Of a DNA stretch of 64,000 nt, positions 25,952 to 34,894 are shown piece by piece; positions within the stretch are counted from its first letter, which is position 1, and each line of letters opens with the position of its first letter. Below the pieces are notes generated by a model. The model saw nothing but the letters and a program-made list of their open reading frames with translations. It did not search any database and was not told where the DNA came from. The position numbers and the translations under genes were made by a program. This stretch comes from Sphingomonas_O antarctica (GTDB taxonomy: Bacteria > Pseudomonadota > Alphaproteobacteria > Sphingomonadales > Sphingomonadaceae): NCBI RefSeq assembly GCF_965137005.1, contig NZ_CBCRXM010000012.1, positions 29,628-93,627 on the forward strand, given 5' to 3'.

Positions 25952-27328
25952 ATGACCGACAAATGGACTCCCGACAGCTGGACCCGCGCCGACGCGCGCC
26001 AGTTGCCCACTTACCCTGACGCTGCGGCACTCGATGCCGCGACGGATACGCTGTCGCGCTTCCCGCCGCTGGTTTTCGCCGGCGAAGCGCGCGCGCTGAC
26101 CGCCGATCTGGCCAAAGTCGCCGAAGGAAAAGCGTTCCTGCTGCAAGGTGGCGATTGCGCCGAAAGCTTTGCCGAATTCCACCCGAACAACATTCGCGAC
26201 ACGTTCCGGGTCATCCTTCAGATGGCGGTGGTCCTGACCTTTGCGTCAAAGCTGCCGGTGGTGAAGGTCGGGCGCATGGCCGGCCAGTTCGCCAAGCCGC
26301 GCTCGACCGACATGGAGACACAGGACGGCGTCGAACTGCCCAGCTATCGCGGCGACATCGTCAACGACATCGCCTTCACCCCCGAAGGCCGCGTTCCCGA
26401 TCCGCAACGCATGGTGCAGGCGTACAACCAGTCTGCGGCGACGCTGAACCTGCTTCGCGCATTTTCGAACGGAGGTTATGCCAACCTCCATCAGGTCCAT
26501 GCCTGGACACACGATTTCATGGGCCGCAGCCCGTGGACGCGCGAATATAAGGATGTGGCCGACCGGATCGGCGAGGCGCTGGAATTCATGGCCGCGTGCG
26601 GCATCAACATGGACACCGTGCCGCAACTCAAAGCGACGCAATTCTACACGAGTCACGAAGCCCTGCTGTTGCGTTACGAGGAGGCGCTGACCCGCCAGGA
26701 CTCGTTGACCGGCGGATGGTACGATACCTCGGCGCACATGGTGTGGATCGGCGATCGGACACGGTTCGAAGGCTCCGCGCATATCGAGTTTCTGCGTGGC
26801 ATCGGCAATCCGATCGGTCTCAAATGCGGCCCCAGTCTGCAACCCGACGAATTGATCCGCATTCTCGACACGCTGAATCCAGGGCGTACTCCCGGCCGTA
26901 TGACTCTGATCACCCGGTTTGGGCATGACAAGATCGAAAGCGGCTTGCCGCCCCTGATCCGTGCGGTTCAACGCAGCGGGCATCCGGTGGTGTGGAGTTG
27001 CGACCCGATGCACGGTAATGTCGTGAAGGCGGGCAACGGCTATAAGACGCGCCCGTTCGAGCGCATTCTGGGCGAGGTCCGCGGTTTCTTTGCCGTTCAT
27101 CGCACCGAGGGGAGCTTCGGCGGCGGGATCCATATCGAAATGACCGGCCAGAACGTCACCGAATGCACGGGCGGCGCGGTCGATGTCAGCGAACTGGACT
27201 TGGCCGACCGCTATCACACGCATTGCGACCCGCGCCTCAATGCGGCCCAGAGCCTCGAGCTGGCATTCCTGCTGGCCGAATTGCTGCGCGCCGAACTGGC
27301 GGGCGTCGCCGGACGGCAAGCCGCCTGA
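25952..27328 (+). CDS. 3-deoxy-7-phosphoheptulonate (DAHP) synthase, class II
   Basis: 458 residues from ATG 25952 (MTDKWTPDSWTRADARQLP). Condenses phosphoenolpyruvate and erythrose 4-phosphate, the first step of the shikimate pathway. Class II (plant-like) signatures are LLQGGDCAESF, KPRSTDMETQDG, SHEALLLRYEEA, WIGDRTR and WSCDPMHGNV. Other shikimate genes, aroK and aroB, are in the window at 35082-36703 but not linked. A tRNA gene lies directly behind it on the opposite strand. Confidence 0.95.
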   Translation: MTDKWTPDSWTRADARQLPTYPDAAALDAATDTLSRFPPLVFAGEARALTADLAKVAEGKAFLLQGGDCAESFAEFHPNNIRDTFRVILQMAVVLTFASKLPVVKVGRMAGQFAKPRSTDMETQDGVELPSYRGDIVNDIAFTPEGRVPDPQRMVQAYNQSAATLNLLRAFSNGGYANLHQVHAWTHDFMGRSPWTREYKDVADRIGEALEFMAACGINMDTVPQLKATQFYTSHEALLLRYEEALTRQDSLTGGWYDTSAHMVWIGDRTRFEGSAHIEFLRGIGNPIGLKCGPSLQPDELIRILDTLNPGRTPGRMTLITRFGHDKIESGLPPLIRAVQRSGHPVVWSCDPMHGNVVKAGNGYKTRPFERILGEVRGFFAVHRTEGSFGGGIHIEMTGQNVTECTGGAVDVSELDLADRYHTHCDPRLNAAQSLELAFLLAELLRAELAGVAGRQAA

Positions 27329-27329
27329 G

Positions 27330-27406
27330 TGGTGCTCCGGGAGAGACTCGAACTCCCGACCTGCGGTTTAGGAAACCGTTGCTCTGTCCAGCTGAGCTAC
27401 CGAAGC
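27330..27406 (-). tRNA. tRNA-Arg (anticodon CCT)
   Basis: 77 bases on the minus strand. Acceptor GCTTCGG pairs with CCGGAGC, followed by discriminator A and an encoded CCA. The D-arm GCTCAGCTGGACAGAGC, an anticodon loop TTCCTAA with anticodon CCT, and a T-loop TTCGAGT are all in place. It reads AGG codons. No integrase or duplicated tRNA end is seen nearby. Confidence 0.95.
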
Positions 27407-27440
27407 GCCGCCGCGCTGCTATGCGCGAGGCGACTTAGGG

Positions 27441-27857
27441 TCAATTGACCTCGCTGGGTTTTACCACCGGGCATAATAACGGCATCACCGCCACGCCGTC
27501 TTCGCGCAGCGCCTTCGCTTCAGCGGGGGTCGCCTCACCGTGGATCGTGGCCTGCGGGATGGCGCCGTCAGCCATGTCGCGCGCTTTTCCAGCGAATTCC
27601 TTGCCCACCCAAGTCGAATCCTTGAGGCTCGCCGCCTGCATCGCAGCGATCGTCGCCAGCATTTGTTTGGGCGATGGCGCATCGTTGCTACGTTTGCCGG
27701 CGATCCGCGGCACCGACAGCGCGCGTTCAACGTCGGTATCGCCACAAGTCGGGCAAGCAACCAACGCGCGGGCGCGCTGATCCTCAAAGGCGTCCGAACT
27801 TGCAAACCAGCCTTCGAAGCGGTGTCCGCCGGTGCAGGCGACGTCGATCACGATCAC
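27441..27857 (-). CDS. DUF1178 family protein
   Basis: 138 residues from GTG 27857, whose bases overlap the nitrilase stop (GTGA). Begins MIVIDVACTGGHRFEGWF and has the C-P-x-C pair (VACPTCGDTDVERALS) of the DUF1178 family, probably a small zinc-ribbon protein. The middle is rich in charged helices. Function unknown; the conserved position behind grxC and the nitrilase homologue is common in alphaproteobacteria. Longer open sequence upstream belongs to the nitrilase gene. Confidence 0.85.
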   Translation of the reverse strand: MIVIDVACTGGHRFEGWFASSDAFEDQRARALVACPTCGDTDVERALSVPRIAGKRSNDAPSPKQMLATIAAMQAASLKDSTWVGKEFAGKARDMADGAIPQATIHGEATPAEAKALREDGVAVMPLLCPVVKPSEVN

Positions 27858-28672
27858 GCGATCGACTCGATCGGCCGACGGTGCTTGATCACCGGCACGC
27901 GCGAGCGCGCTTCGTCCACGGCCGTTAGTTCGATGTCGCAAAACGCCACACCGGGCGCGTCGCCCATGTCTAGCAACACCTTGCCCCAAGGATCGATGAC
28001 CAGCGAATGGCCAAACGTCCGTCGGCCGTCCTGATGTTCGCCGGTCTGCGCGGCGGCGACGACGAAAGCCGCATTCTCGATGGCGCGGGCGCGCTGCAAA
28101 ACATGCCAATGCGCTTCGCCGGTCGGCACTGTGAAGGCGGCGGGCGCAGCGATGACCGTCGCGCCGGCATTGCTCAGCGCCGCGTGCAAAGCAGGAAAAC
28201 GCAAATCATAACAGATGGTCAAGCCGAGCGTGCCTAAGGGCGTCTCGACGGTCACGGCGCCTGAGCCCGGCGCATAGGCCGCCGACTCACGCCAGCTGTC
28301 CCCCGCACCGACATCGACATCGAACATGTGCATCTTGTCGTATCGTGCAACGATCTCGCCAGCGGCGTCGATCACAAAACTGCGGTTGGCAAGCCGTCCA
28401 TCGGCACTCCCGCGCACCGCGAGACTGCCGAGCGCGACCCAGATGCCATGCGCTTTCGCCGCGGCGCAGGCGCGGGCCAAAGCTGGGTCTTCTCGCTCAT
28501 CGCGCAAATGACCGTCGGCACGCTTGCGGTCGCGATCGAGCAAGCCGCTCATTTCGGGCGTGAACAGCATGGTCGCGCCGCCCGCTGCCGCTTCGGCAAT
28601 CGCCGCTTCGATCGTCGCGGCATTGGCGTCGGGGTCGATCCCCGAGTTCATCTGCAACAGTGCAACGCGCAT
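27854..28672 (-). CDS. Carbon-nitrogen hydrolase (omega-amidase/Nit family)
   Basis: 272 residues. Nitrilase-superfamily catalytic triad visible as E in LFTPEMSG, K in ARYDKMHMFD and C in LTICYDLRFP. The closest group by motifs is Nit1/Nit2-type deaminated-glutathione or omega-amidases. Three bases from the grxC stop, so the two are co-transcribed. A repair role for damaged glutathione would fit next to a glutaredoxin (inference). Confidence 0.9.
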   Translation of the reverse strand: MRVALLQMNSGIDPDANAATIEAAIAEAAAGGATMLFTPEMSGLLDRDRKRADGHLRDEREDPALARACAAAKAHGIWVALGSLAVRGSADGRLANRSFVIDAAGEIVARYDKMHMFDVDVGAGDSWRESAAYAPGSGAVTVETPLGTLGLTICYDLRFPALHAALSNAGATVIAAPAAFTVPTGEAHWHVLQRARAIENAAFVVAAAQTGEHQDGRRTFGHSLVIDPWGKVLLDMGDAPGVAFCDIELTAVDEARSRVPVIKHRRPIESIA

Positions 28673-28675
28673 CGC

Positions 28676-28933
28676 TCAGCCCGCGATCAACGCGTCGAGT
28701 TCACCAGATCGGTCGAGCGCGGCCAAGTCGTCCGATCCGCCGATATGGCGGCCGTCGATAAAAATTTGCGGCACGGTGCTACGACCATTCGCGCGCTGGA
28801 GCATCTCCGCGCGGCGGGGTCCGCCCATCGTGATATCCACATCCTCGAACGTCGCGCCCTTGCTCCGCAGCAACGCTTCGGCGCGGGTGCAGTAGGGGCA
28901 GAAGGCTTTGGTATACATCTCGATCTTGGGCAT
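28676..28933 (-). CDS. grxC: Glutaredoxin 3
   Basis: 85 residues. Active site CPYCTRAE near residue 12, cis-proline in STVPQIFIDG and the GGSDDLAAL C-terminal motif of class I dithiol glutaredoxins. Reduces disulfides and mixed glutathione disulfides in the cytoplasm. Lies in a four-gene minus-strand run comF - grxC - nitrilase - DUF1178. Confidence 0.95.
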   Translation of the reverse strand: MPKIEMYTKAFCPYCTRAEALLRSKGATFEDVDITMGGPRRAEMLQRANGRSTVPQIFIDGRHIGGSDDLAALDRSGELDALIAG

Positions 28934-28964
28934 GGCTTACAGGTGTGGTGCAGCCCGACGCTTG

Positions 28965-29672
28965 TCAATCGTCACGCAGGACACGCGCCCAGCACAACAC
29001 GCTGACCTGCGCCGCGCCCGCCCGCCGTGCCACCCGCGCACACGCTTCGACCGTTGCGCCGCTGGTATAGACATCGTCGACCAGCACGACATGCCGTCCA
29101 TCGAAGCGCTGCGAGGCGCGAAACACGCCGCGCATCGCCCGCGTTCGTGCCGCGGCGCCAATGCCCTTCATCGGCGGTGTGGCGCGGATGCGCCGCAGAG
29201 CATCGTCGGCCACCGCCACCCCGCGCGCCCGAGCGACATGGCGCGCTATCTCCAGCGCCTGATTGTAGCCGCGCGACCATAATCGCCAATGATGCAGCGG
29301 CACCGGAACCAGCAAGGCGTCGGACTCCAACGGCACATCGCGTGCCATCGACGCGGCAATGATCCGCGCAACGCCCGGTCGCCGCCCGTATTTCAGCCGC
29401 AGCACGACCTTCCGTGCGACCTCACCATAAGCGACCGCGGCGTAAACCCGGCCATGACGTGGCGGCGCGGCAAGGCAGCGCGCGCATACTTCCTCACCGC
29501 CGGGCAGCGGCAGATTGCACGCCGCACAGCCCAGGTTGTCGAGGAAATCCAGTTTCTCCCAGCAATCGCCGCAAAAACGTGTATCGTCTTCGACGATTGC
29601 GCCGCAGCCCGGGCAACGCGGCGGCAGCACCAGCGCCAACGCCCAATCGCCAAAGCTGCGCACCGACCCCAT
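28965..29672 (-). CDS. ComF family phosphoribosyltransferase-like protein
   Basis: 235 residues from ATG 29672; an ATG three codons earlier (29681) is possible. An N-terminal zinc-finger part (PPRCPGCGAIVEDDTRFCGDCW and CAACNLP) is followed by a type I PRTase domain with VLVDDVYTSGAT. ComF is linked to DNA uptake in competent bacteria but is widespread in species with no known competence. First gene of the grxC operon and divergent from a methyltransferase gene. Confidence 0.9.
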   Translation of the reverse strand: MGSVRSFGDWALALVLPPRCPGCGAIVEDDTRFCGDCWEKLDFLDNLGCAACNLPLPGGEEVCARCLAAPPRHGRVYAAVAYGEVARKVVLRLKYGRRPGVARIIAASMARDVPLESDALLVPVPLHHWRLWSRGYNQALEIARHVARARGVAVADDALRRIRATPPMKGIGAAARTRAMRGVFRASQRFDGRHVVLVDDVYTSGATVEACARVARRAGAAQVSVLCWARVLRDD

Positions 29673-29717
29673 GCGCGCCATTGTGAGCGGCGCGGTTCCG
29701 CCGCACAAGCGCGCGCA

Positions 29718-30545
29718 ATGGCTGTTCCCGAACTCTTCGACCGCGCCGCCCGCCGCGCCCGCCGCGATCGAGCTGGGCTGGCCGGCGGGGTTTTGGATCA
29801 GTTGATCGCCGAGGAAATGTTCGACCGACTTGATTGCGTCGCGCGCACCTTTGCACAACCGCTGTTGATCGGTGCGTCCGCACCGATGCTCGCCGGGCTG
29901 GCCGCGCGCGGGCTGTCCCCGACCGTCATCGATGCAGCGCCACGCCGTGCCGCTGCCGCGAACGGATCGGCGGGCGAAGAAGACGCCCTGCCCTTCGCAC
30001 CAGAGAGCTTCGATCTGGTGCTCGCTGCAAGTACGCTCGACACCGTCGCCGACCTTCCCGGCGCGCTCATCCTCGCGCGACGCGCCCTCCAACCCGACGG
30101 ATTGTTCCTCGGTTGCATGGTCGGCAGTCCGTCGCTCCCCGCGTTGCGTCAGGCGCTCGCCACCGCCGAACCCGGAGCCCGCCGGCTGCACCCGCAGGTC
30201 GATGCGCGCGCCGGGGGCGATCTCCTGGCCCGTGCGGGATTTGCCTTGCCCGTCGCCGATACGACGATGCTGACGCTGTCATACCGCACGTTCGACGCAC
30301 TGATCGCCGATTTGCGCGCCTCGGCCGCCACCAACGTACTTGCCGACCGCCACAAACTGTCGCGGTCAACGGTCGCGCAGGCGCAGAAAGCGTTTGCGGA
30401 CTTGGGCGACGGCGAGCGAACGGTCGAGACAATTACCCTTCTGATGCTCACAGGCTGGGCTCCCGACGCATCGCAGCCCAAGCCGGCAAAGCGCGGCAGC
30501 GCGACCGCATCATTAGCGTCAACACTGCGTAACCGTGCGCCGTGA
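29718..30545 (+). CDS. SAM-dependent methyltransferase (BioC/NDUFAF5-like)
   Basis: 275 residues from ATG 29718 (MAVPELFDRAARRARRDRAG). A class I Rossmann methyltransferase fold: LLIGASAPMLAGLAARG for the SAM loop region, ALPFAPESFDLVLAAS motif IV and a C-terminal segment (TYRTFDALIADLRASAATN) typical of the mitochondrial complex I factor NDUFAF5 and its alphaproteobacterial relatives. Function in bacteria not established. Divergent from comF across ~45 bases. Confidence 0.82.
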   Translation: MAVPELFDRAARRARRDRAGLAGGVLDQLIAEEMFDRLDCVARTFAQPLLIGASAPMLAGLAARGLSPTVIDAAPRRAAAANGSAGEEDALPFAPESFDLVLAASTLDTVADLPGALILARRALQPDGLFLGCMVGSPSLPALRQALATAEPGARRLHPQVDARAGGDLLARAGFALPVADTTMLTLSYRTFDALIADLRASAATNVLADRHKLSRSTVAQAQKAFADLGDGERTVETITLLMLTGWAPDASQPKPAKRGSATASLASTLRNRAP

Positions 30546-30616
30546 CGATATTTTAAGCCTGCTTTCGTAATCCCCGGCACGCGCCGCACTTTTCGCGGCG
30601 TGTTGTGGATCGGGCC

Positions 30617-30790
30617 ATGCTTCATCGATTGCGCGCCATTGCCCGGGACAACCGCGCCGCGACGGCGATTGAATATGGCCTGATCGTCAGCTTGATCGTG
30701 GTTGCGATCATCGGCGCGTTACAGGGTTTTGCCGGCAAGACGATCTCGATGTGGACCAATGTTTCGACCGCCGTTTCAGGCGCAAGTTAA
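30617..30790 (+). CDS. Flp-type IVb pilin (first of three)
   Basis: 57 residues from ATG 30617. Positively charged leader (MLHRLRAIARDNRAA), then TAIEYGLIVSLIVVAIIGAL: the Flp prepilin cleavage and assembly motif with the conserved Glu and Tyr. Processed by a TadV-type prepilin peptidase and used for a thin adhesive Tad pilus. C-terminal half diverges from the two following copies. Confidence 0.88.
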   Translation: MLHRLRAIARDNRAATAIEYGLIVSLIVVAIIGALQGFAGKTISMWTNVSTAVSGAS

Positions 30791-30899
30791 GTATCTGTTA
30801 TCCAAACAGCTTTAAAGTTTCTGCAACTGTCCCCCGTTATTCAAAGATTCGCTGACCACGGCAGGGTTTGGCGGGTTCGGACCAAGAGGAGTATTTCAC

Positions 30900-31058
30900 A
30901 TGTCGTTCATTCGTAAGTTCGCCAAGAATAACAAGGGCGCCACGGCCATCGAATATGGCCTCATCGCTGCCTTGATCGCGGTTGCCGCGATCACCGCGAT
31001 GTCGGGCGTCGGCAACAAGCTGAACTCGACCTTCACGAACGTTTCGAACAAGCTCTAA
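30900..31058 (+). CDS. Flp-type IVb pilin (second)
   Basis: 52 residues (MSFIRKFAKNNKGA...), with ribosome binding site AGAGGAG 9 bases before the ATG. Same TAIEYGLIAALIAVAAI core and C-terminus SNKL as the third copy, so these two are recent duplicates. A strong terminator follows, suggesting this is the main pilin gene. Confidence 0.9.
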   Translation: MSFIRKFAKNNKGATAIEYGLIAALIAVAAITAMSGVGNKLNSTFTNVSNKL

Positions 31059-31087
31059 GCTTCGTTCGTTTCCTTCGGGAGGCTGAT

Positions 31088-31122
31088 GGGGGCGGCGGAG
31101 CGATCCGCCGCCCCTTTCTTTT
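31088..31122 (+). terminator. Rho-independent terminator after the second pilin gene
   Basis: GGGCGGCGGA (31090-31099), loop GCGA, TCCGCCGCCC (31104-31113), then a C and a T-rich tail. A perfect 10-bp stem on the plus strand between pilins two and three. Confidence 0.85.
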
Positions 31123-31138
31123 GAGACAAGGATTTCAG

Positions 31139-31297
31139 ATGCATCATTTCATGCAGATATGGCGCGAAACACGCGCCGCCACCGCGATCGAATATGGCTT
31201 GATTGCCGCCTTGATTGCCGTTGCCGCGATCACCGCGATGGGCGGCGTCGGCAACAAGCTCAAGACGACGTTCACGAACGTGTCCAACAAGCTCTAG
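31139..31297 (+). CDS. Flp-type IVb pilin (third)
   Basis: 52 residues (MHHFMQIWRETRAA leader), then the same core as the second pilin (TAIEYGLIAALIAVAAI) and TNVSNKL end. AAGGA lies ~10 bases upstream of ATG. It lies after a terminator, so it may be expressed separately. Ends 16 bases before the convergent accA. Confidence 0.88.
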   Translation: MHHFMQIWRETRAATAIEYGLIAALIAVAAITAMGGVGNKLKTTFTNVSNKL

Positions 31298-31313
31298 ATC
31301 GTTCGCGGCGGCG

Positions 31314-32252
31314 TTACAGCGTTCCCATATCGAGGAAGCGTTGGCGCCGCCGCCGTTGAAGCTCGCTGGGGCTCAGCGGGGAAAGTTCGCTCAGCGCGTC
31401 GCCGATCGCGGTCTTGAGCCCGCCAATCGCCGCCGCCGGGTCGCGATGCGCACCGCCGACCGGTTCGCGCACGATGGTATCGATCACGCCCAGCCGGTGC
31501 AGGTCCTGCGCCGTAACCTTCATTGCCTGCGCCATCTCCGCTGCCTTCTCCGGCGTCCGCCACAGGATCGACGCGCCCGCTTCGGGTGAAATGACAGAAT
31601 AGACGGCATGTTCGAACATGAGCACCCGATCGGCCGCCGCCAGCGCGATGGCGCCACCCGAGCCGCCTTCGCCGACGACCGCCGCGACCATCGGCACACC
31701 GAGCCTCAGGCATTGTTCGGTCGAACGGGCAATTGCCTCTGCCTGACCGCGCTCCTCAGCCTCAATCCCGGGGAAGGCGCCCGACGTATCGACCAACGTC
31801 AGGACCGGGAGCCCGAACCGGTCGGCCAAACGCATCAGGCGCATCGCCTTGCGGTACCCCTCAGGCTTGCCCATCCCGAAATTGTGGCGGATGCGCGACG
31901 CCGTATCGTCGCCCTTTTCATGGCCGATGACCATGACGCGGCGTCCGTCGAACCGGCCCAATCCGCCGAGAATCGCCTGATCGTCGGAAAAGGCGCGGTC
32001 CCCGGACAAAGGTACGAATTCATCGACCAGGCCGGCGACATAATCCCGGAAATGCGGCCGTTTCGGATGCCGCGCGACCTGAGTCTTCTGCCACGGGGTG
32101 AGATTAGCATAGGTTTCGGCCAGCAATTTGTCGGCGCGCGCGTCGATCTTGCCTATTTCCGCCGAAACATCGCCCGACACATCCGCCGCCGACAATTCGG
32201 CAACCCGCGCCTTGAGCTCCGCGACCGGACGCTCGAAATCCATATAATCCAT
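31314..32252 (-). CDS. accA: Acetyl-CoA carboxylase carboxyltransferase subunit alpha
   Basis: 312 residues. Transfers carboxyl from biotin to acetyl-CoA with AccD, the first step of fatty acid synthesis. Conserved blocks: TPWQKTQVARHP, VLTLVDTSGAFPG, VVGEGGSGGAIAL and VYSVISPEAGASILW. Full length with an alternative start at the fourth codon. Follows xerD closely on the same strand, a standard alphaproteobacterial order. Confidence 0.97.
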   Translation of the reverse strand: MDYMDFERPVAELKARVAELSAADVSGDVSAEIGKIDARADKLLAETYANLTPWQKTQVARHPKRPHFRDYVAGLVDEFVPLSGDRAFSDDQAILGGLGRFDGRRVMVIGHEKGDDTASRIRHNFGMGKPEGYRKAMRLMRLADRFGLPVLTLVDTSGAFPGIEAEERGQAEAIARSTEQCLRLGVPMVAAVVGEGGSGGAIALAAADRVLMFEHAVYSVISPEAGASILWRTPEKAAEMAQAMKVTAQDLHRLGVIDTIVREPVGGAHRDPAAAIGGLKTAIGDALSELSPLSPSELQRRRRQRFLDMGTL

Positions 32253-32261
32253 CGCTGCGCG

Positions 32262-33155
32262 CTAGGTCCGCCCCGCCAGCGCGTCAACGAGCGGATGGCG
32301 TTCGTTGACCAGCTCGACCAGCTTGCTCGCTTCGACATGCGTGTAGATTTCGGTGGTCGCGATATCCGCATGGCCGAGCAGCGTCTGCACCACGCGCAGG
32401 TCCGCGCCGCCCTCCAGCAAATGGGTGGCGAAGGCGTGGCGCAGGACATGCGGGCTGATCCGGTCGGGAGGGATGGCCGCCTCCCCCGCCACATCGCGGA
32501 CCAATTGGTGGAGGCGAACGCGGCTGAGGAACGATTTGCCCGAGGGGAACAGCCAGCGGCTACCCGTCGGGCGGACCTTAAGCCATGTCGCCACCGCCGC
32601 ATCCGCGGCCGCGCTGACCGGGGCTAGCCGCTCGCGACCGCCCTTCCCTTTCACGATCAGGAACGGCCTGCTCGGCTGTATCGCCGACACCGGCAGCGAC
32701 ACCAATTCGGTCGCGCGCAGCCCCGATCCGTAGAGCAGTTCGATCAACGCGGCGAGGCGCAGATCGTTCGCGGTGCCCGAGTTCTCAACCCGCCGCCGCA
32801 CCACCGCGAACAACGCATCGACATCGGCATGGCTCAGGGTTTTGGGCAGCCCGCGCGATTTTCCCGGGCGCGGTAAGGCGTGGCTGGGATCGTCGGAGCG
32901 CGTGCCCTCATCTTCCAGAAACGCGAAGAAGCCGCGCACCGCCGCCGCCTTGCGCGCCACGCTGGCCTTGGAAAGCGCGCGCCATTCGGCGCTCAGCCGC
33001 GTTACTGCGACAGCATCGGCCTGCGCCAGGCGACCGTCGAGCAGTTCGGAGGCTTGCGCCAAGTCCGACACGTAAGCCGCGAGCGTGTTCTTTGCCGATC
33101 CGCGTTCTGCCGCCATCATCGCCAGAAATGCGGCGATGGCTTCGGCATCGGTCAT
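32262..33155 (-). CDS. xerD: Tyrosine recombinase XerD
   Basis: 297 residues from ATG 33155, overlapping the upstream stop by 4 bases. SAM-like N-terminal domain (AFLAMMAAERGSAKNTLAAY) and catalytic domain with the set R (GSGLRATEL), K (IVKGKGGRERL), H-x-x-R (SPHVLRHAFATHLL), H (LLGHADIATTEIY) and Y in EIYTHV. Works with XerC at dif to resolve chromosome dimers. The chromosomal context with accA and aroKB argues against a mobile-element integrase. Confidence 0.94.
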   Translation of the reverse strand: MTDAEAIAAFLAMMAAERGSAKNTLAAYVSDLAQASELLDGRLAQADAVAVTRLSAEWRALSKASVARKAAAVRGFFAFLEDEGTRSDDPSHALPRPGKSRGLPKTLSHADVDALFAVVRRRVENSGTANDLRLAALIELLYGSGLRATELVSLPVSAIQPSRPFLIVKGKGGRERLAPVSAAADAAVATWLKVRPTGSRWLFPSGKSFLSRVRLHQLVRDVAGEAAIPPDRISPHVLRHAFATHLLEGGADLRVVQTLLGHADIATTEIYTHVEASKLVELVNERHPLVDALAGRT

Positions 33156-34894
33156 GCCGTGCGCGTAAGCGCTTCCGCCGCGATCATCCGCGCCTCGGGC
33201 TCCAGCCCCACCGCGCGTAACGCCGCGACGATACGGTAGAGCCGCGCCGCGGGGACCCCGGCCCAGCGCGGCGTCTGCATGCCGACTGCAGCAAGCAAGG
33301 CGACCGTGCCGGGTTCGTGCGCCACGACGGCGCGGTCGAGTGCCTGTGTCCAGGCATCCTGTGCGGTCAGCGTTTGCGGGGTCGGCAAACGCCCCAACGC
33401 GCTCAACCCCGCGCTCAAGAACGCAGCATTACCGAAACCGTCGACCTTGCCGGTGTCGATGTCGAACGGCGGGCGCGGTGCGCCGACTGCCAGCAGTGCC
33501 CAGCCGAGGCTGCCCGCCTGGACCCGTTCACCCCAGCGCGCGGCCTGAATGTCCAGCCCCGCAGACAGCATCGACGCGATGGCATCGTCGAGCGCGGCAC
33601 CGGTTATCGCATCCCCGGGCGGCAAGGCACCGGCCGCACGCGCGGTCAGGATCAGCCGCGCATAACGGCCACTCCACCCGCCGCCGCCGTCCCATAACGA
33701 CTGCATTGCGCTGACCCGGCCGGGCATGTCCGGCGCGGCGTATGCTTGTCGCAACGCCTGGCTGGGGGTCCCGGTGCGTTCGTCGCTGTCGAGGGCGTCA
33801 TAAGTCGCGCCATAGAAATCGACGAGCGCGCTGCTGGAAAACACTCCGAGGCTGGCGGCACGGTCCGCCGCCGCCATCCGGTCGGCCAAGGGATAAAGCG
33901 GCGCGCGTGCCAGCCATGCCTGAACCTGCGGGCCGACGCTCGCTTGCAACGCGGTGGGAATTGGCACTGCGGTCGCCGCTGCCATGCCGAACCGCCACGC
34001 GTTGAGCTGATCGACGCCATCCCATGCAATCGAGATCGAGCGGCGCGCGCCACCCCCGACCGCCGCGACTTTTTCGGCCAGCCGCACATCGACACCGCCG
34101 GCCCGGCCCGACCGGCGCAGCTCGTCGAACTCGGCATTGGCGGTTGCACCCTCGCCGCCCAGCCCCTGGCAGATCGCCCGCGCCAGTGCCCAGCCGGGCA
34201 AGCGGGTCTGATTGACCGCGGCATCGGCTACTCCGCACAGGGCCGCCGGATCGGCGCTGGCCAGCGCCGCCTGCATCGCCGCATCGTACATGCGGGGGGT
34301 GTAATTGTCGGCATCGACCGCCGCGACCAAGGCGCGGGCATCATCGGCATCGCCCAGCCGCGCAAGCAGCAGCGCACGCTCGGCAATCCAGTCGGCGGGT
34401 GCGATATTGCTCGGCGTATCGCTGCGGCTGAGCAACGCGCGGCGTAGCAGGATGGCGGTCCACCGCGATGCGATCGGAACGTCGATGCGCTGCATCAGCC
34501 CGATGAGAAAGCGTCCGTCGCTGGTCCCGAACGCCGCCGCGCCCAAGCCGCCATCGGCCTCCGCCAACAGCCCGACGCGCTCGGTCGACCGTCGCGCCTG
34601 GGGCGGCAGGTCGATCGGCGTCAGATCGGCTTCGTCGGCATTGTCTAGCGTGTTGTCGCCTTCGTCGACCGCAATCGCGTCGCTGGCATTTTCGAGCCCG
34701 GTCGCAGCCGCCATGCTGTCGGGCGCTTGGCTTGGCGCAGGCGTCGGCGCGGCACTCGGCGCGGCTGGCGGAGGTACCGGTGGTCCGCCAAAGCCGGGCG
34801 GCAGTATCGATTCGGGCGATTTTTGCGCCAGCGCCGGAACGAGCGCGAGGCTGGCCGCACTCGCCAGCGCAAACGCCCAGATCTTAGGCCGCAT
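33152..34894 (-). CDS. Exported protein of unknown function
   Basis: 580 residues with a signal peptide (ASLALVPALAQ) followed by a Pro/Ala-rich segment (about 30-60). The remainder is Ala-rich and predicted mostly helical, resembling degenerate helical repeats (RLGDADDARALVAAVDADNY and similar). No recognised domain. Periplasmic location is likely. Its first bases overlap the stop of a small membrane-protein gene and its stop overlaps the xerD start, so it sits inside a four-gene operon with xerD and accA. Confidence 0.75.
   Translation of the reverse strand: MRPKIWAFALASAASLALVPALAQKSPESILPPGFGGPPVPPPAAPSAAPTPAPSQAPDSMAAATGLENASDAIAVDEGDNTLDNADEADLTPIDLPPQARRSTERVGLLAEADGGLGAAAFGTSDGRFLIGLMQRIDVPIASRWTAILLRRALLSRSDTPSNIAPADWIAERALLLARLGDADDARALVAAVDADNYTPRMYDAAMQAALASADPAALCGVADAAVNQTRLPGWALARAICQGLGGEGATANAEFDELRRSGRAGGVDVRLAEKVAAVGGGARRSISIAWDGVDQLNAWRFGMAAATAVPIPTALQASVGPQVQAWLARAPLYPLADRMAAADRAASLGVFSSSALVDFYGATYDALDSDERTGTPSQALRQAYAAPDMPGRVSAMQSLWDGGGGWSGRYARLILTARAAGALPPGDAITGAALDDAIASMLSAGLDIQAARWGERVQAGSLGWALLAVGAPRPPFDIDTGKVDGFGNAAFLSAGLSALGRLPTPQTLTAQDAWTQALDRAVVAHEPGTVALLAAVGMQTPRWAGVPAARLYRIVAALRAVGLEPEARMIAAEALTRTA

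Noticed and set aside
27330..27406. tRNA-Arg as an integration site for a mobile element
   Set aside because: Flanked by DAHP synthase and a core operon; no integrase and no duplicated tRNA 3' end seen.
30560..30605. Possible hairpin before the first pilin as a terminator
   Set aside because: Stem of about 5 bp with mismatches and no T-run; not strong enough.
32262..33155. Tyrosine recombinase as a phage or ICE integrase
   Set aside because: Motifs and position with accA and aroKB fit chromosomal XerD.
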